Positions 24,401 to 33,109 of a DNA stretch of 64,000 nucleotides are shown piece by piece. The translations under genes were made by a program, and so were the position numbers. The stretch is from Talpa occidentalis (lineage: Eukaryota; Chordata; Mammalia; Eulipotyphla; Talpidae): NCBI RefSeq assembly GCF_014898055.3, contig NW_023605305.1, forward strand, positions 115,664,734 to 115,728,733, written 5' to 3'. The notes under the pieces were generated by a model. That model made no database searches, was not told the DNA's origin, and saw only the letters and a list, made by a program, of their open reading frames with translations. Each line of letters starts with the position of its first letter. The stretch's first letter is position 1.

Positions 24401-27400
24401 ATCACGAAGACCTTATTGGCCCTGCCTAGAAGATTGGACTTCATTTTAGGGCAGGGGGTATATATTTATTGTTAATTATGTCTGTGCCAGGTCCTGACAG
24501 AATCCACTCTGCACTGTCCACACAATGGCTCGGGCAGCAGGGTGGAGGACGGCTCCCGGGGCCCGGGACTGGAAGAGTCTGTGGGAGAGTCCAGATGAGG
24601 CACGCTGAGGGCCTCAAACAAGGCAGTGGCAGAGGGCTGGGAAGGAAGGAATGGCTAGGAATTGAGGTAGGAGCCACGGAAAGTGGCGACTTCATGGAGG
24701 GTGCGTATTAAATGGATTGAGGGAGCAGCAGCCACTGGAACGCTGGGGCAAGGGTGTCGATTGGAAATGGAACCCCAGGACAGCAAACAGTGGATACTTG
24801 CAGCAGGTGCTTCGCCAGATTCTCGTGCAGGCCATTTACGGGCGGTTTTGGTGACAGCTGGGGAGGGAAGAATTGAGAGGAGGGAGGCAGAGGCCCAGGT
24901 GGGTTCTGGCCAGAGCAGCCTGAGCGCCCTGGCCAACCTTCTCTTTCCCCCGCCCCCCGTCCCCGCGCAGGAGCGACGCGGCCCTGGAGGAGGCCGTGGT
25001 GGAGGTGCTGGACCATCGGCCCATCGAGCAGAGGCACTGCCCGCCCTGCCAGGTCACGGCGGAGCTGGTGGGGTCCTGCGCCACCCTGGTGGCCGAGAGG
25101 ATCCTGCAGGGGGCGCCGGAGATCCTGGACCGGCAGACCGCGGCCCTGCTGCATGGTGAGGCCGGGCGGCCGTCAGGAGAAGGGACGGGCGGGCAGGGCG
25201 CCGCTCGGCCCCTGGGGCAGGGTGGAGTCCTTTGGGGGAGATTAGGCGTTAGAAGGCCATGATGCTTCAGTGAAGAAAACAGGCGAGGCACGGGACAGCA
25301 GGCCTGGACGCCGCGTCTGCAGTGGGCAGTGGATGGCCGGGGAGGGCAGTGGATGGCCGGGGAGGCCGGGCCCAGACTCGGGTCATTTCTGCGCGGGAAG
25401 TGGTCGCGCGAAGCCCAGGAGTTCTTGTTCTGGTTTTCTCTGTTTGTGAAAAGAGGACAGAGCTGGACGAGGCGCTTCTTCCCCACGAGGTTCCGTGGTG
25501 GTCTGGCCGGCCGAGCAGCCTCGGGGCGGTTTCCCGCGGCCCGGCCGCTCTGCCTCTCCGGCTTCTGTGCACACTTTAGCTTGGGAGGCCTTACTCGGGA
25601 CACAGCCCCAGTTTCTTGCTGTTTTCAGTGAGTTTGCCCGCTGATCTCGGTATTGCGTCCTTTGGGTTTGAAGGTTGTGTTTCTGGGTGACGTTAGGCAG
25701 AATTGGGGCTGCTGGCTGCGCCCTGGACAGGGAAGACCAGCGGCAGGGGGCGGCCTGCACAGCTCCTGGGGGCCGGGCCGCGGGGCCGCCTGAGCCTCAC
25801 TTGCAGCCTCTCCCCTCACAGGGACAATCATCCTGGACTGTGTCAACATGGACCTTAAAATTGGAAAAGCAACCCCGAAGGACCACAAGTACGTGGAGAA
25901 ACTGGAGGCGCTCTTCCCGGACCTGCCCCAGAGGAGCGACATATTCGAGTCTCTGCAGAAGGCAAAGTTCGATGTATCAGGTACGAGGTAGCAGGCGGCG
26001 GGTCTCCACCCACCTGAGAAAATGGGGTGGCCTTGCTCACTGCCTCCTGAGCGCCATCAGCAAGGCCGCCGGCGGGTGGCCCAGGGGTCACACCAGAGAG
26101 AAACACGCGGCCGGCCGGTCTGGTCGCGAAATAATCCAGCATTTACTAGATTGTTTTCTCCTGCCACGGGGCAGGATGGGGAGGTTTCCAGGCTCATCAG
26201 CGCACACATCCCGCCAGAGAGGCTGAGGGAACGCTAGGTGCCAGGCGAGAGGGAGAGCATCGGCTGGGGAAGGGAAGCAACGCCTGGGACCTGTAAAGAG
26301 GGGAAGACAAAGCCTCGCGTGTTTTCCTACCTGCTGCCACCCACTGACATGAAAAAGAAAAACAATTACCACATGTGCTTTTAGTCCAAAAGTGAACACC
26401 GAAAGGAAAAATCAGAGGTGAAAGCCTCTCTTCCTTCTGCCTCCCCTCCCTCCACAGCCCTTCCTGCAGAGGCAATTCAAAGTACATCTTAGACACGGTC
26501 ACTTTCTAGACTGTTTTTCGCCTTCCTCATTTTCCTGGTTCTGGGGCCCCAGACCCTGTTGCTTGAACCTTTGTCTCACATCCACTCCCTAGGACTGACC
26601 ACCGAGCAGATGCTGAGGAAAGACCAGAAGACCCTGTCCAGGCAGGGCACCAAGGTGGCCATCAGCGCCATCTACATGGACTTGGAGGTAAGAGCAAGAT
26701 GTCGGCTCACTTCCGAAATGCACCTGCACTCCTGCTGGCCTCCCCCTCTGCTCTCACCCCTGGCTGCTCTCTCGGCCCGGGGAGAGTCAGGTCTAACTCA
26801 GATGGCCTCTCTCCTAGGAGGCGCTCTAAAATAAGTAATTGTCTAGGTTAAAAATCTCCCACAATTGCCTTTCCTTGTTTTCCTGCACTTGTTTTTTGTT
26901 TGTTTGTTTGTTTTCCTGCACTTTTGTTTCCCTGCACTTAACACTAAAATAGCGTCCCCTGGCTCCATTGCTTGTCATCTCTGCCGTCCGCTGGCCCACC
27001 CGCTCCTTTGAGACAGGGACTTGCTTCCTTAGTTGTTGCTCACCCCTCCTCCCACAGCGCCCAGCGTGCGGTGGACGCTCAGAGCATTTTGCTGAATGAC
27101 TATGACCTTGATACAGGTGTCTCACTACCTGCCTCCATACTATGCTGCTTTAGACCATGGCTGCACAACCTCTCAGAGTCTGCAAGGCCTTCTACTAAAT
27201 ACTCCATGGAAATAACTAAATAATTAGATAAAATAAAATAGCATGGCCTCTTCCTTTGTGATTCATGACCTAGTTTGGAAACGAACACAGGAACATAAAC
27301 AGCTTGCCAAGCACCATCATCAGGTACAAATCCACACATTGGAAATGCCAAGGATAGAGAGAAACCCTGGTCTGAAACAGCTGGAGGTGTTACTCAGTGC

Positions 27401-30134
27401 TGAGCTTCAGGGGCCATCGAGAGCCACGGGTGCAGTTTCCAAGTGTCTATTCTTATTTCTATGTCCCCTCGTTTTGTCTAGAATAAAAGCCCTCGCGGGC
27501 AAGGACCGTGCTTGTCCTCACGAGCAGGTGAGCCCAGAGAGTGAGCGGGCGGTACACGTGACGAGCTCTCGGAGCAACCCTAGCAGTGAATGTTTCATTC
27601 TTACTCTACAGTCGAGAAAACCCTAGGTTCAGGCAGGTTCATGTCACTCACCACACAGTAGGTGACAGAGCGCTCTGTCTGAGCCCAGAGCCTGGACTCC
27701 GTCCCGGCACACGCGCCTCCCAGCACACAGGTAACGCCAAGCAGTAGCCGGTCCCCTTTGCGTGGAGTCCCGGTCCAGGTCAACTGCAGAGAAACCCTGC
27801 ATGGGTGTGTTTTGATGATGGCGACTGGCGGCGGGGGGGCATCCGTGTGTGGCCCTCACGCCCGGCCGTGTCCTCTCTTTCAGGCCTTCCTGCAGAGGCC
27901 CGGCCTCATGGAGGAACTGCATGCTTTCTGCCAGGCCCTCAGCTATGATGCCCTGGTCGCCATGACAATCTTTTTCAACTCTCACAATGAGCCAGTGCGG
28001 CAGCTGGCCGTCTTCTGTCCCCACACAGTGCTGCGGATGACGGTGAGTGTCCCTCCTGCCGCCCAGGGTCCGCGGGGAGCGGGCTGGGGAGGCCCCCTGC
28101 CCCGCCTCTGATACGGAGACGGGAGTCCCTTGACTCATTTCCAGGTCTTCCCTCCCCGCTTTCTTCAGACAGCCTTAACCACACTGTCGTGGAGAAGGGA
28201 GATGCCGGGGAGGGCTAGAGAACACAGTGCCTGCCTGGAGGGCACTTGACACCCAGCTAAAATGAGATATTATAAATCTGGAGTGAAAGCTCAAATCCTG
28301 CTTTAATCATTCATTCCTTGCCCCTATAAAACATTTCCTTTCTTTTTACCCTCTTGCCTTGAAAATTGGAAACACAAAAGAAACCTTTCTGCTGCTGACC
28401 GTGGGGGGATCCGCTCTCTGGGGCGCTGGCTGTGTAGACAAGTGACCCTTCCCCCCGCGCTTCCCTACGGCCACCTTTCCCACCCACCCCACCTCCCGCT
28501 CCCCCCCACCCCCCACCTCCCACTCCCCCCCACCCCCTCCACCCCCATCCTCTCTTGGTTATGAGTCAGCCCAGGGAAGAATTTAAAAGTGGACTCAGGC
28601 AGCCTGGACGCTGGGTCGCTGGCTGCGCGCAAGCTCGGCGGCCTGATCCAGCCAGCCAGTGATCGGCCGTAAGGGTCGGGCCTCCCGCTCCCTTCGCCTT
28701 TGTCTTCTCCAGGAAGTAGATGTCACGTCACTCATGAAAGTAGCTTGGATTGTGGGAAAAGTACAGTGTGTAAAGCAGATAGACGTGCCTTTCTGTTCAC
28801 CCTGCCACGTGCTTGCTCCGTGAGCTCAGCAAGGCTTGGCTTCCGAGTCTGTAGGTGACACGCTACCTGCTAATTAGCAGATGCCATCATTCAGCGTAAG
28901 ATACGTGAGACCCATTGCTGGGCACACAGCAAGCACGGAGGAAATGGTGTTCTCACTGGCCAAGTCCCCAGGGAAAGAAGCCTCTCCCCACCCTCCCTCC
29001 CCTACAGCTGTGCAGACCCCCAGGGAGCCTCCCTAACCAGCCAGGCTGCCTCTGCCTGCCCCCCGCACCCTCTTCCCCCTGTGCCGGGAACAGTGTGCAG
29101 GGTGAGGACGCCACTCCGGGGCAGGCCTGGCTCAGGCGGCAACTTGGCGTCATTCAGACTGTGACCTTACGCAAGTTACCTGATCTAAGAAAGCTGCAGT
29201 TTCCCTCCTTGTAAATGAGGACAATGCCTTTTTTTAAAAAAAAATGAGGGTAGTAGTAATGCCAGCCTGGCACACTGGCTGGGAGGATGAAATGGGAGAA
29301 TATTTGCAGTGTCCAGATGTCGCGCCATGCCTGGCCCTTCCACCCCCTGCGCTGTCTTTCTGCCTTTTTCATGCCCCAGTCGAGAAGCGTGTTCTGTCCC
29401 AGCTAAGGATAGAGTCGGCTTTTCAGCACAGAACACATCCAGAAGCAGCCCGAAATCGGGTGCTGGGGTCCTGGGGTCCTGGGTGCTGGTTCAGAGTCAT
29501 GTGTGAGCTCCAGACAGTGACCCCGTGTGTGAGCTCAAGTGTTCGTGAAATGCTCTGTGTATTAGCGGACGCGCCTTTCATTGCAAGCAGTAAAACTGAA
29601 CTGTGGTGACTTAAAAAGTGTTCTACCCCGTAAGAGAAGCCTGCGCTCAGAAGCCTCGGCTCGCTGCCCGCCACCTCACGCGCCATCTCTCCATCCGCAT
29701 CTCCTCTTTAGATCTGCGGGGTCCTGGAACGTTCCCACTCTCCGTCTCTGAAGCTGACCCCGGTCCCCAGCATCCACCCGAGTCTCCAAGCCTACCATCA
29801 AGGCAACACCCAGGTCTCTCGAAAGAAACTCCTGCCTCTGCTCCAGGAAGCCCTGTCAGCGAATCCTGACTCGGGGAGAGTCCCCTTAGGGCAGCCTGAA
29901 GCAGGGGGCATGTCCAGGGAGCAGGCGGACAAGGAATTGGACAGGGCAGGTAACTCTCTGGTTTCCGGACTGAGTCAAGATGAGGAGGAACCTGCACTGC
30001 CCCCCACGCCCATGAACAGCCTGGTGGACGAGTGCCCCCTGGACCAGGGGCTGCCCAAGCTCTCGGCGGAGGCCGTCTTTGAGAAGTGCAGGCAGATCTC
30101 GCTGTCCCGGTCTGCCTCCCTGGCCAAGAAGTGA
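15414..30134 (+). CDS. PRUNE1: Prune exopolyphosphatase 1, 8 coding exons, 451 aa
   Basis: Coding exons: 15414-15452, 21625-21717, 22545-22747, 24971-25155, 25822-25980, 26593-26687, 27884-28042, 29712-30134. All have GT..AG borders and consistent phase. The product is 451 residues against 453 in human. PRUNE1 is a cytoplasmic DHH-superfamily metal-dependent phosphatase (short-chain polyphosphate and cyclic-nucleotide hydrolysis reported) that binds NM23-H1 and affects cell migration and brain development. Metal-site residues are in place: D28 in NEACDLDS, D106-H107-H108 in LVDHHVL, and D179 in IILDCVNMD. The DHHA2 region follows (ISAIYMDLE, then [17 protein letters not shown]). The C-terminal exon encodes the less ordered tail with [20 protein letters not shown] and [11 protein letters not shown]. 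Intron 1 is 6.2 kb and holds two adjacent SINEs. The last coding exon is single and intact. Confidence 0.97.
15453..18690 (+). other. PRUNE1: PRUNE1 intron 1, 5' half
   Basis: The first 450 bases extend the CpG island. Beyond it is ordinary intronic sequence with short T runs (16570-16580 and 17710-17728). I recognise no exon or named repeat between 15.9 and 18.7 kb. Confidence 0.5.
18697..18790 (-). repeat. MIR fragment
   Basis: MIR-like in reverse (GCATGAGGCTTCGCGAGG, CCAAAGTCCCGCAACCAGC, GCGGGATCTGGGCC), with many CpG-type changes. In PRUNE1 intron 1. Confidence 0.5.
19885..20035 (+). mobile_element. MER20 (hAT-Charlie) remnant
   Basis: Reads CAGTAGTTCTCAGCCAGGGG, GTATTTGGCAAGTCTGGAGA, TATTTTTGATTGCCATGAAT, ATCTAGTGAGTGGAATCCAG. 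This is the 5' part of MER20, a non-autonomous hAT DNA transposon common to placental mammals. Confidence 0.7.
20222..20496 (-). mobile_element. tRNA-derived SINE, subfamily A, copy 4
   Basis: Near full-length reversed copy in PRUNE1 intron 1, with T10 tract and ATTTATTTATGCATACAAGA end. It is separated by about a dozen bases from the next copy. Confidence 0.9.
20509..20774 (-). mobile_element. tRNA-derived SINE, subfamily A, copy 5
   Basis: Second reversed copy directly after copy 4, so the pair is a head-to-tail tandem of two independent insertions or a duplication. The joint is CCCTCATTCTTTCTC followed by a T tract, repeating the CATTCTTTTC that precedes copy 4. Confidence 0.9.
21752..21860 (+). 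repeat. MIR fragment
   Basis: MIR-like in forward orientation (TTTGGGTTCAAGATTTAGCT, TTAGCCTTGGGTAAGTTAAA, CTGAATCTCATTCCCCTCTG). It begins about 35 bases after the donor of PRUNE1 exon 2. Confidence 0.65.
22136..22400 (-). mobile_element. tRNA-derived SINE, subfamily A, copy 6
   Basis: Reversed, nearly complete copy in PRUNE1 intron 2, ending about 145 bases before exon 3. The head shows CACCACCAGGGAGGCCC. Confidence 0.9.
22880..22998 (+). repeat. Old retroelement 3' end, copy 1
   Basis: Contains GAAGAGGTGTGAGC, CTCTAAATCACATACC, GTGTTGTAAACCAATG and ends TTACCTCAATAAAAAAAT. The same text recurs in diverged form at 35597-35705. The end resembles an L1-type 3' terminus with its own AATAAA. 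Family not assigned. Confidence 0.5.
23001..23265 (+). mobile_element. tRNA-derived SINE, subfamily A, copy 7
   Basis: Forward copy, one of only four on the plus strand. Head GGGCCTCCCTGGTGGTGCAA, end TTGTATGCATAATAAAATAA. It is inserted immediately after the A-rich end of the older element at 22880-22998. It is sense to PRUNE1, so its AATAAA motifs are exposed in the pre-mRNA. Confidence 0.9.
23458..23717 (-). mobile_element. tRNA-derived SINE, subfamily A, copy 8
   Basis: Reversed and rather diverged copy (tail read as TATTTTATTTTTGTGTAGAA, head as CCACCAGGGAGGTCCC) in PRUNE1 intron 3. Confidence 0.85.
24000..24450 (+). repeat. Old interspersed repeat, family not assigned
   Basis: Phrases typical of an old repeat are present: GGGGATAAAGGTGAGGCAGA, CCCCTGTTCTCAAGACGCTT, GGGCCAGATCACGAAGACCT. 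Similar wording occurs at 52560-52720 and 62765-62905. I cannot name the family. Confidence 0.4.
25324..25363 (+). repeat. 20-bp tandem duplication
   Basis: Two exact copies of GGGCAGTGGATGGCCGGGGA in PRUNE1 intron 4. Confidence 0.8.
26893..26914 (+). repeat. (TGTT)n microsatellite
   Basis: TTTTTTGTTTGTTTGTTTG tract in PRUNE1 intron 6, flanked by the near-duplicate phrase TTTTCCTGCACTT on both sides. Confidence 0.7.
26955..27110 (+). repeat. L2 3'-end fragment
   Basis: Resembles an L2 terminus (GAGACAGGGACTTGCTTCCT, CAGCGCCCAGCGTGCGGTGG, GCATTTTGCTGAATGACTAT). In PRUNE1 intron 6. Confidence 0.6.
27587..27705 (-). repeat. MIR fragment
   Basis: MIR-like in reverse (TACAGTCGAGAAAACCCTAG, TCATGTCACTCACCACACAG, GTAGGTGACAGAGCG). 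It lies about 180 bases before PRUNE1 exon 7. Confidence 0.6.
28477..28550 (+). repeat. C-rich low-complexity tract
   Basis: Almost pure pyrimidine with runs of five to eight C separated by A or T (CACCCCCCACCTCCCACTCC) in PRUNE1 intron 7. The G-rich complement has many G-runs and could fold as a G-quadruplex. Confidence 0.75.
28775..28940 (+). repeat. MIR fragment
   Basis: Forward MIR-like stretch (CAAGGCTTGGCTTCCGAGTC, GTAGGTGACACGCTACCTGC, GCTGGGCACACAGCAAGCAC) in PRUNE1 intron 7. Confidence 0.5.
29125..29330 (+). repeat. MIR fragment
   Basis: Forward MIR (GACTGTGACCTTACGCAAGT, CAGTTTCCCTCCTTGTAAAT, GAGGATGAAATGGGAGAA), interrupted by a T/A run at 29229-29244. In PRUNE1 intron 7. Confidence 0.7.
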
Positions 30135-31480
30135 CTGAGGGGGGGGCTGGGGAGGGGCTGCTTGCGACCCCTCAAGTGCATGTGGTGAGAGGTTTCAGCA
30201 GTCCTGTCTTCATTGCTCCGGGACCTGGCGCGCTGCTCCCGCCACCCGAGAGGAAAGCGAAAGCGTGTCTGCGCCGGATCTGCCTCCTCCCTCCCCTGCG
30301 CGCCGCGGCACCAGGTGTTCTTATTTAATTTAATTCTGAAATCTGCACTGACTTTCCTCTTTCACTCGGCAGGGGCACAATGTGGCGCGCACAGTTCCAG
30401 CAGAGGGGCACGAAAAGAACGTGTACCCCCAAAGTGTCCTCCGTGGGCTGTTTGGACACGGTCCGTGTCTCACGCAGAACCACGCACTGTCGCCATGGGG
30501 CCGTCCTCGGTCGTTGGTTTCTAGTATTTATTGAGGACCTGCCTTCAGCTAGATAGAAAGTTTGTGCTTTGGAGACTCTCATTTTGGTCTTGGTTCAGCT
30601 GCACCGGGCTCCGCAGCCCCCTTCCCGCCCTGTTGGGTGGCAGCGTCTGACTCTGAGCCGGCTGCGTTTCCAGCCACCCTCTTGTGTCTCAGGCTCGCCG
30701 GGAGCAGTTTGGGGCCATGATCTTCCATCCCCATCAGGTGGCCCAGCTCTCAATTCCTTTGGTCCTAGAGCCCAGGGACCTAGACATTCAGAAGACCCTG
30801 GTTGCTGAGATCAGGGGCGCCCAGGAAGGCCTCGACACCTGTAGGCCCTCCTCCCTGGCCCTGGGGCTCCATCGATTTCCTGTCCATCCATCCACATGAA
30901 GAGAATATGGAGTCCTGAGGCTGGCGGCCGGGAATTGTGTTTCTTTTGCAAGATGCTTCCTTTCTCTAGGCCTCGTCCCCACTCGCGACTGAGGACCTGG
31001 ACTAAATGTTCTCTGGTGTCCGTGATCTGCTCTGGGGCCGGCCTCCCTCCACCTCGCTGTATTTCCTTTTCTTTCCGTCTTCCCTGGGGACGCTCAGGGC
31101 CGCTGGACTGTGTGTGTGATGGCGCCGGGCGCCCGGCCTCACGTCCATGCAGGGCCAGGACTCTTGCCCTCGTGCTGGCTGAGAGCTGCCGCCCCTGACC
31201 TCTTCTGCATGTAGAGTCTCCCTTTCGTCTTCAGACCAGCCTGTCCCCCGCCCTGCCCCACAGCTCTGTTCCGTGTAAGTTGCCAGCAGTTGGCTGCCTA
31301 GTGGGGTTTGTGATGTCTCAGGCCTGACGTCTCCAGTAGGAGGGGAACAGTCTGACTTTGCTCTGAGGGGATTTTCTCTGTAGCCGTTAGAAGGTAAAAC
31401 TAGTCGTGTGATTACTGAACCAAAGGAATTTATGTTTTGTAACTTGGGTACTTTATTTTGCATTTTGTTAAAGTATTAAA
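30135..31480 (+). other. PRUNE1: PRUNE1 3' UTR
   Basis: From the stop codon to the ATTAAA near 31475. No repeat is recognised. The AT-rich last 80 bases (GTAACTTGGGTACTTTATTT) fit the end of a UTR. Confidence 0.65.
31475..31480 (+). terminator. PRUNE1: PRUNE1 poly(A) signal (ATTAAA)
   Basis: ATTAAA, the commonest variant hexamer, is followed by a T-rich stretch (CCTTTTTCCTGTGTGGGC) that fits a downstream element. It gives a 3' UTR of about 1.35 kb. Confidence 0.65.
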
Positions 31481-33109
31481 TACCTTTTTCCTGTGTGGGC
31501 TCTTACTGTCTCTTTTTACGGCGACGGCCAGGCCTGAGCCTTGGATAACTGCTCCAGGCTCCTGAAGGGCCTCCATTCTCTGTGCTGCGCCCAGCGTCTC
31601 CTGGTGCTGCTCCTTTGGGGGTGAGGAGCACCAGCCTGCTACCCCCTCGTCCCAGCCCTTCCTTGGTTTCTTTCTTCTTCCAGACCCTTCTTGGAACATA
31701 TCTCTGTGTTCCTGATCTTACTGGTGCTTGTACAGTAAACCCAAGATGGTCTTAAAGCCAAATGATTTTTACTATCGCCTTTTTTTTTAAAGATTTATTT
31801 TTGCATACAAGAGTTTGGGTGCAGGCCAGATGTATGGGGGTGAGAGGATTCACCAGAGACCCAGTGGAGAGCAGAACTGGAGGATGGACTGAAACACACT
31901 GCTGAGGGGAACTGCAGGGAGACAGGAGAGGTCTGCTGCGCCCTGTGGGTCAGCTCCCTGAACTCAGGCCCCAGTGGCTGGCAATAGCTTGATAGTGCTG
32001 AGATTTTTGACCCCTGCGCCACCAGGCAGGCCCTGCCATCGCTTTTTTAATTTTTTTTTTAAAGGAAAGCTTCCAAAGGTCTTAAGGAGTCTGGAAGGGA
32101 AAATAAGCTGCCTCCCTAAACTCATCTGAGACTAGCCCCTTGAGAAAATGTGCTCTCCTCCCCAAAGCCCGCCCCCAGACAGGCAGGGTTTTCTTGGGCA
32201 AGCCTGCTCCTTGGGACGGGAGGTGGTAAAACCTGTTTGGAAGTGAGGTTGCCTCCCTTCCACACCTCCCTCTGCGGAGGCCAGAACAACAGCAGAGAAC
32301 AGGATAGTGCCGAGAGGTGAAGCTCCCAGGACGGAAGGCAGCAGGCAGCGCCCAGGGACTGTGCAGATGGGGAGCGCACAAGAGGCAGAAGGGACGCTTG
32401 ATCTCGGGTAAGACAGACCCTGGCCTAGTCGGCCGGAAACAAGGCGTGGCGGCTTGCGTGACTTTCCCGCCCGGTCGATGCCTGTGCCCGATCTGATCAG
32501 GGGTTCCTCGAGGAGACAGGCCGAGAACTGACTGGCAGGGAGGGCATGAGTGACTCGAGGTAGGAGGTAGCAGCATGGTGTGGGAGCTGGAGAACAAGAT
32601 CCTCGGGGAAATCCTCTCTCTTTCAAAGAGAGAGTCTACATTTTGTGGGTGACTAACCTACTGCCGTCTTCATTCACCCCACCCTCCGGAAGGGCCCTGA
32701 GGAAGCTGCCCTAGAACTAAGTATAGGTCCAGGCTCTCCCCGCAAATCTCTCCCCCTTACCTTATCTCCACCCTCCTCCCTGAGTCCGGCTCCCCCAACC
32801 GCTCCCCTGCATGGTGGGACAGAGGCAGGCCTGCCTGGCTGCCCGGGACAGGTGGCTTCCGGTCACTCCTATTCCAGTCGCCTCCCCCACACTGTAGCTG
32901 GGACAGTCACAGAGGAAGTCAAGTCAGTGTCACACATCCCTCTGCTCTCACACCCAAAGGGCAGGGAGCTGCCGCGAGTGGTGGAAGGGGGGAAATACGC
33001 TCAGCCGAGGTGTGAGCTCTGGTGAGGTCCACTGTGCGCTTCAGCTGTTGTTCATCCGGTGTCTCCTACCTGCCGTCCAGTTCCCTCTAGACACAGCCCA
33101 GCTTGTCTC
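31481..33109. other. PRUNE1-BNIPL intergenic region
   Basis: Apart from one SINE I see no exon. The last several hundred bases before 33110 should contain the BNIPL promoter and 5' UTR, but no TATA box or CpG island is evident. That fits a tissue-restricted promoter. Confidence 0.5.
31779..32033 (-). mobile_element. tRNA-derived SINE, subfamily A, copy 9
   Basis: Reversed copy about 300 bases beyond the PRUNE1 poly(A) signal. Head is CGCCACCAGGCAGGCCC. A T-rich run follows at 32043-32060. Confidence 0.87.
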
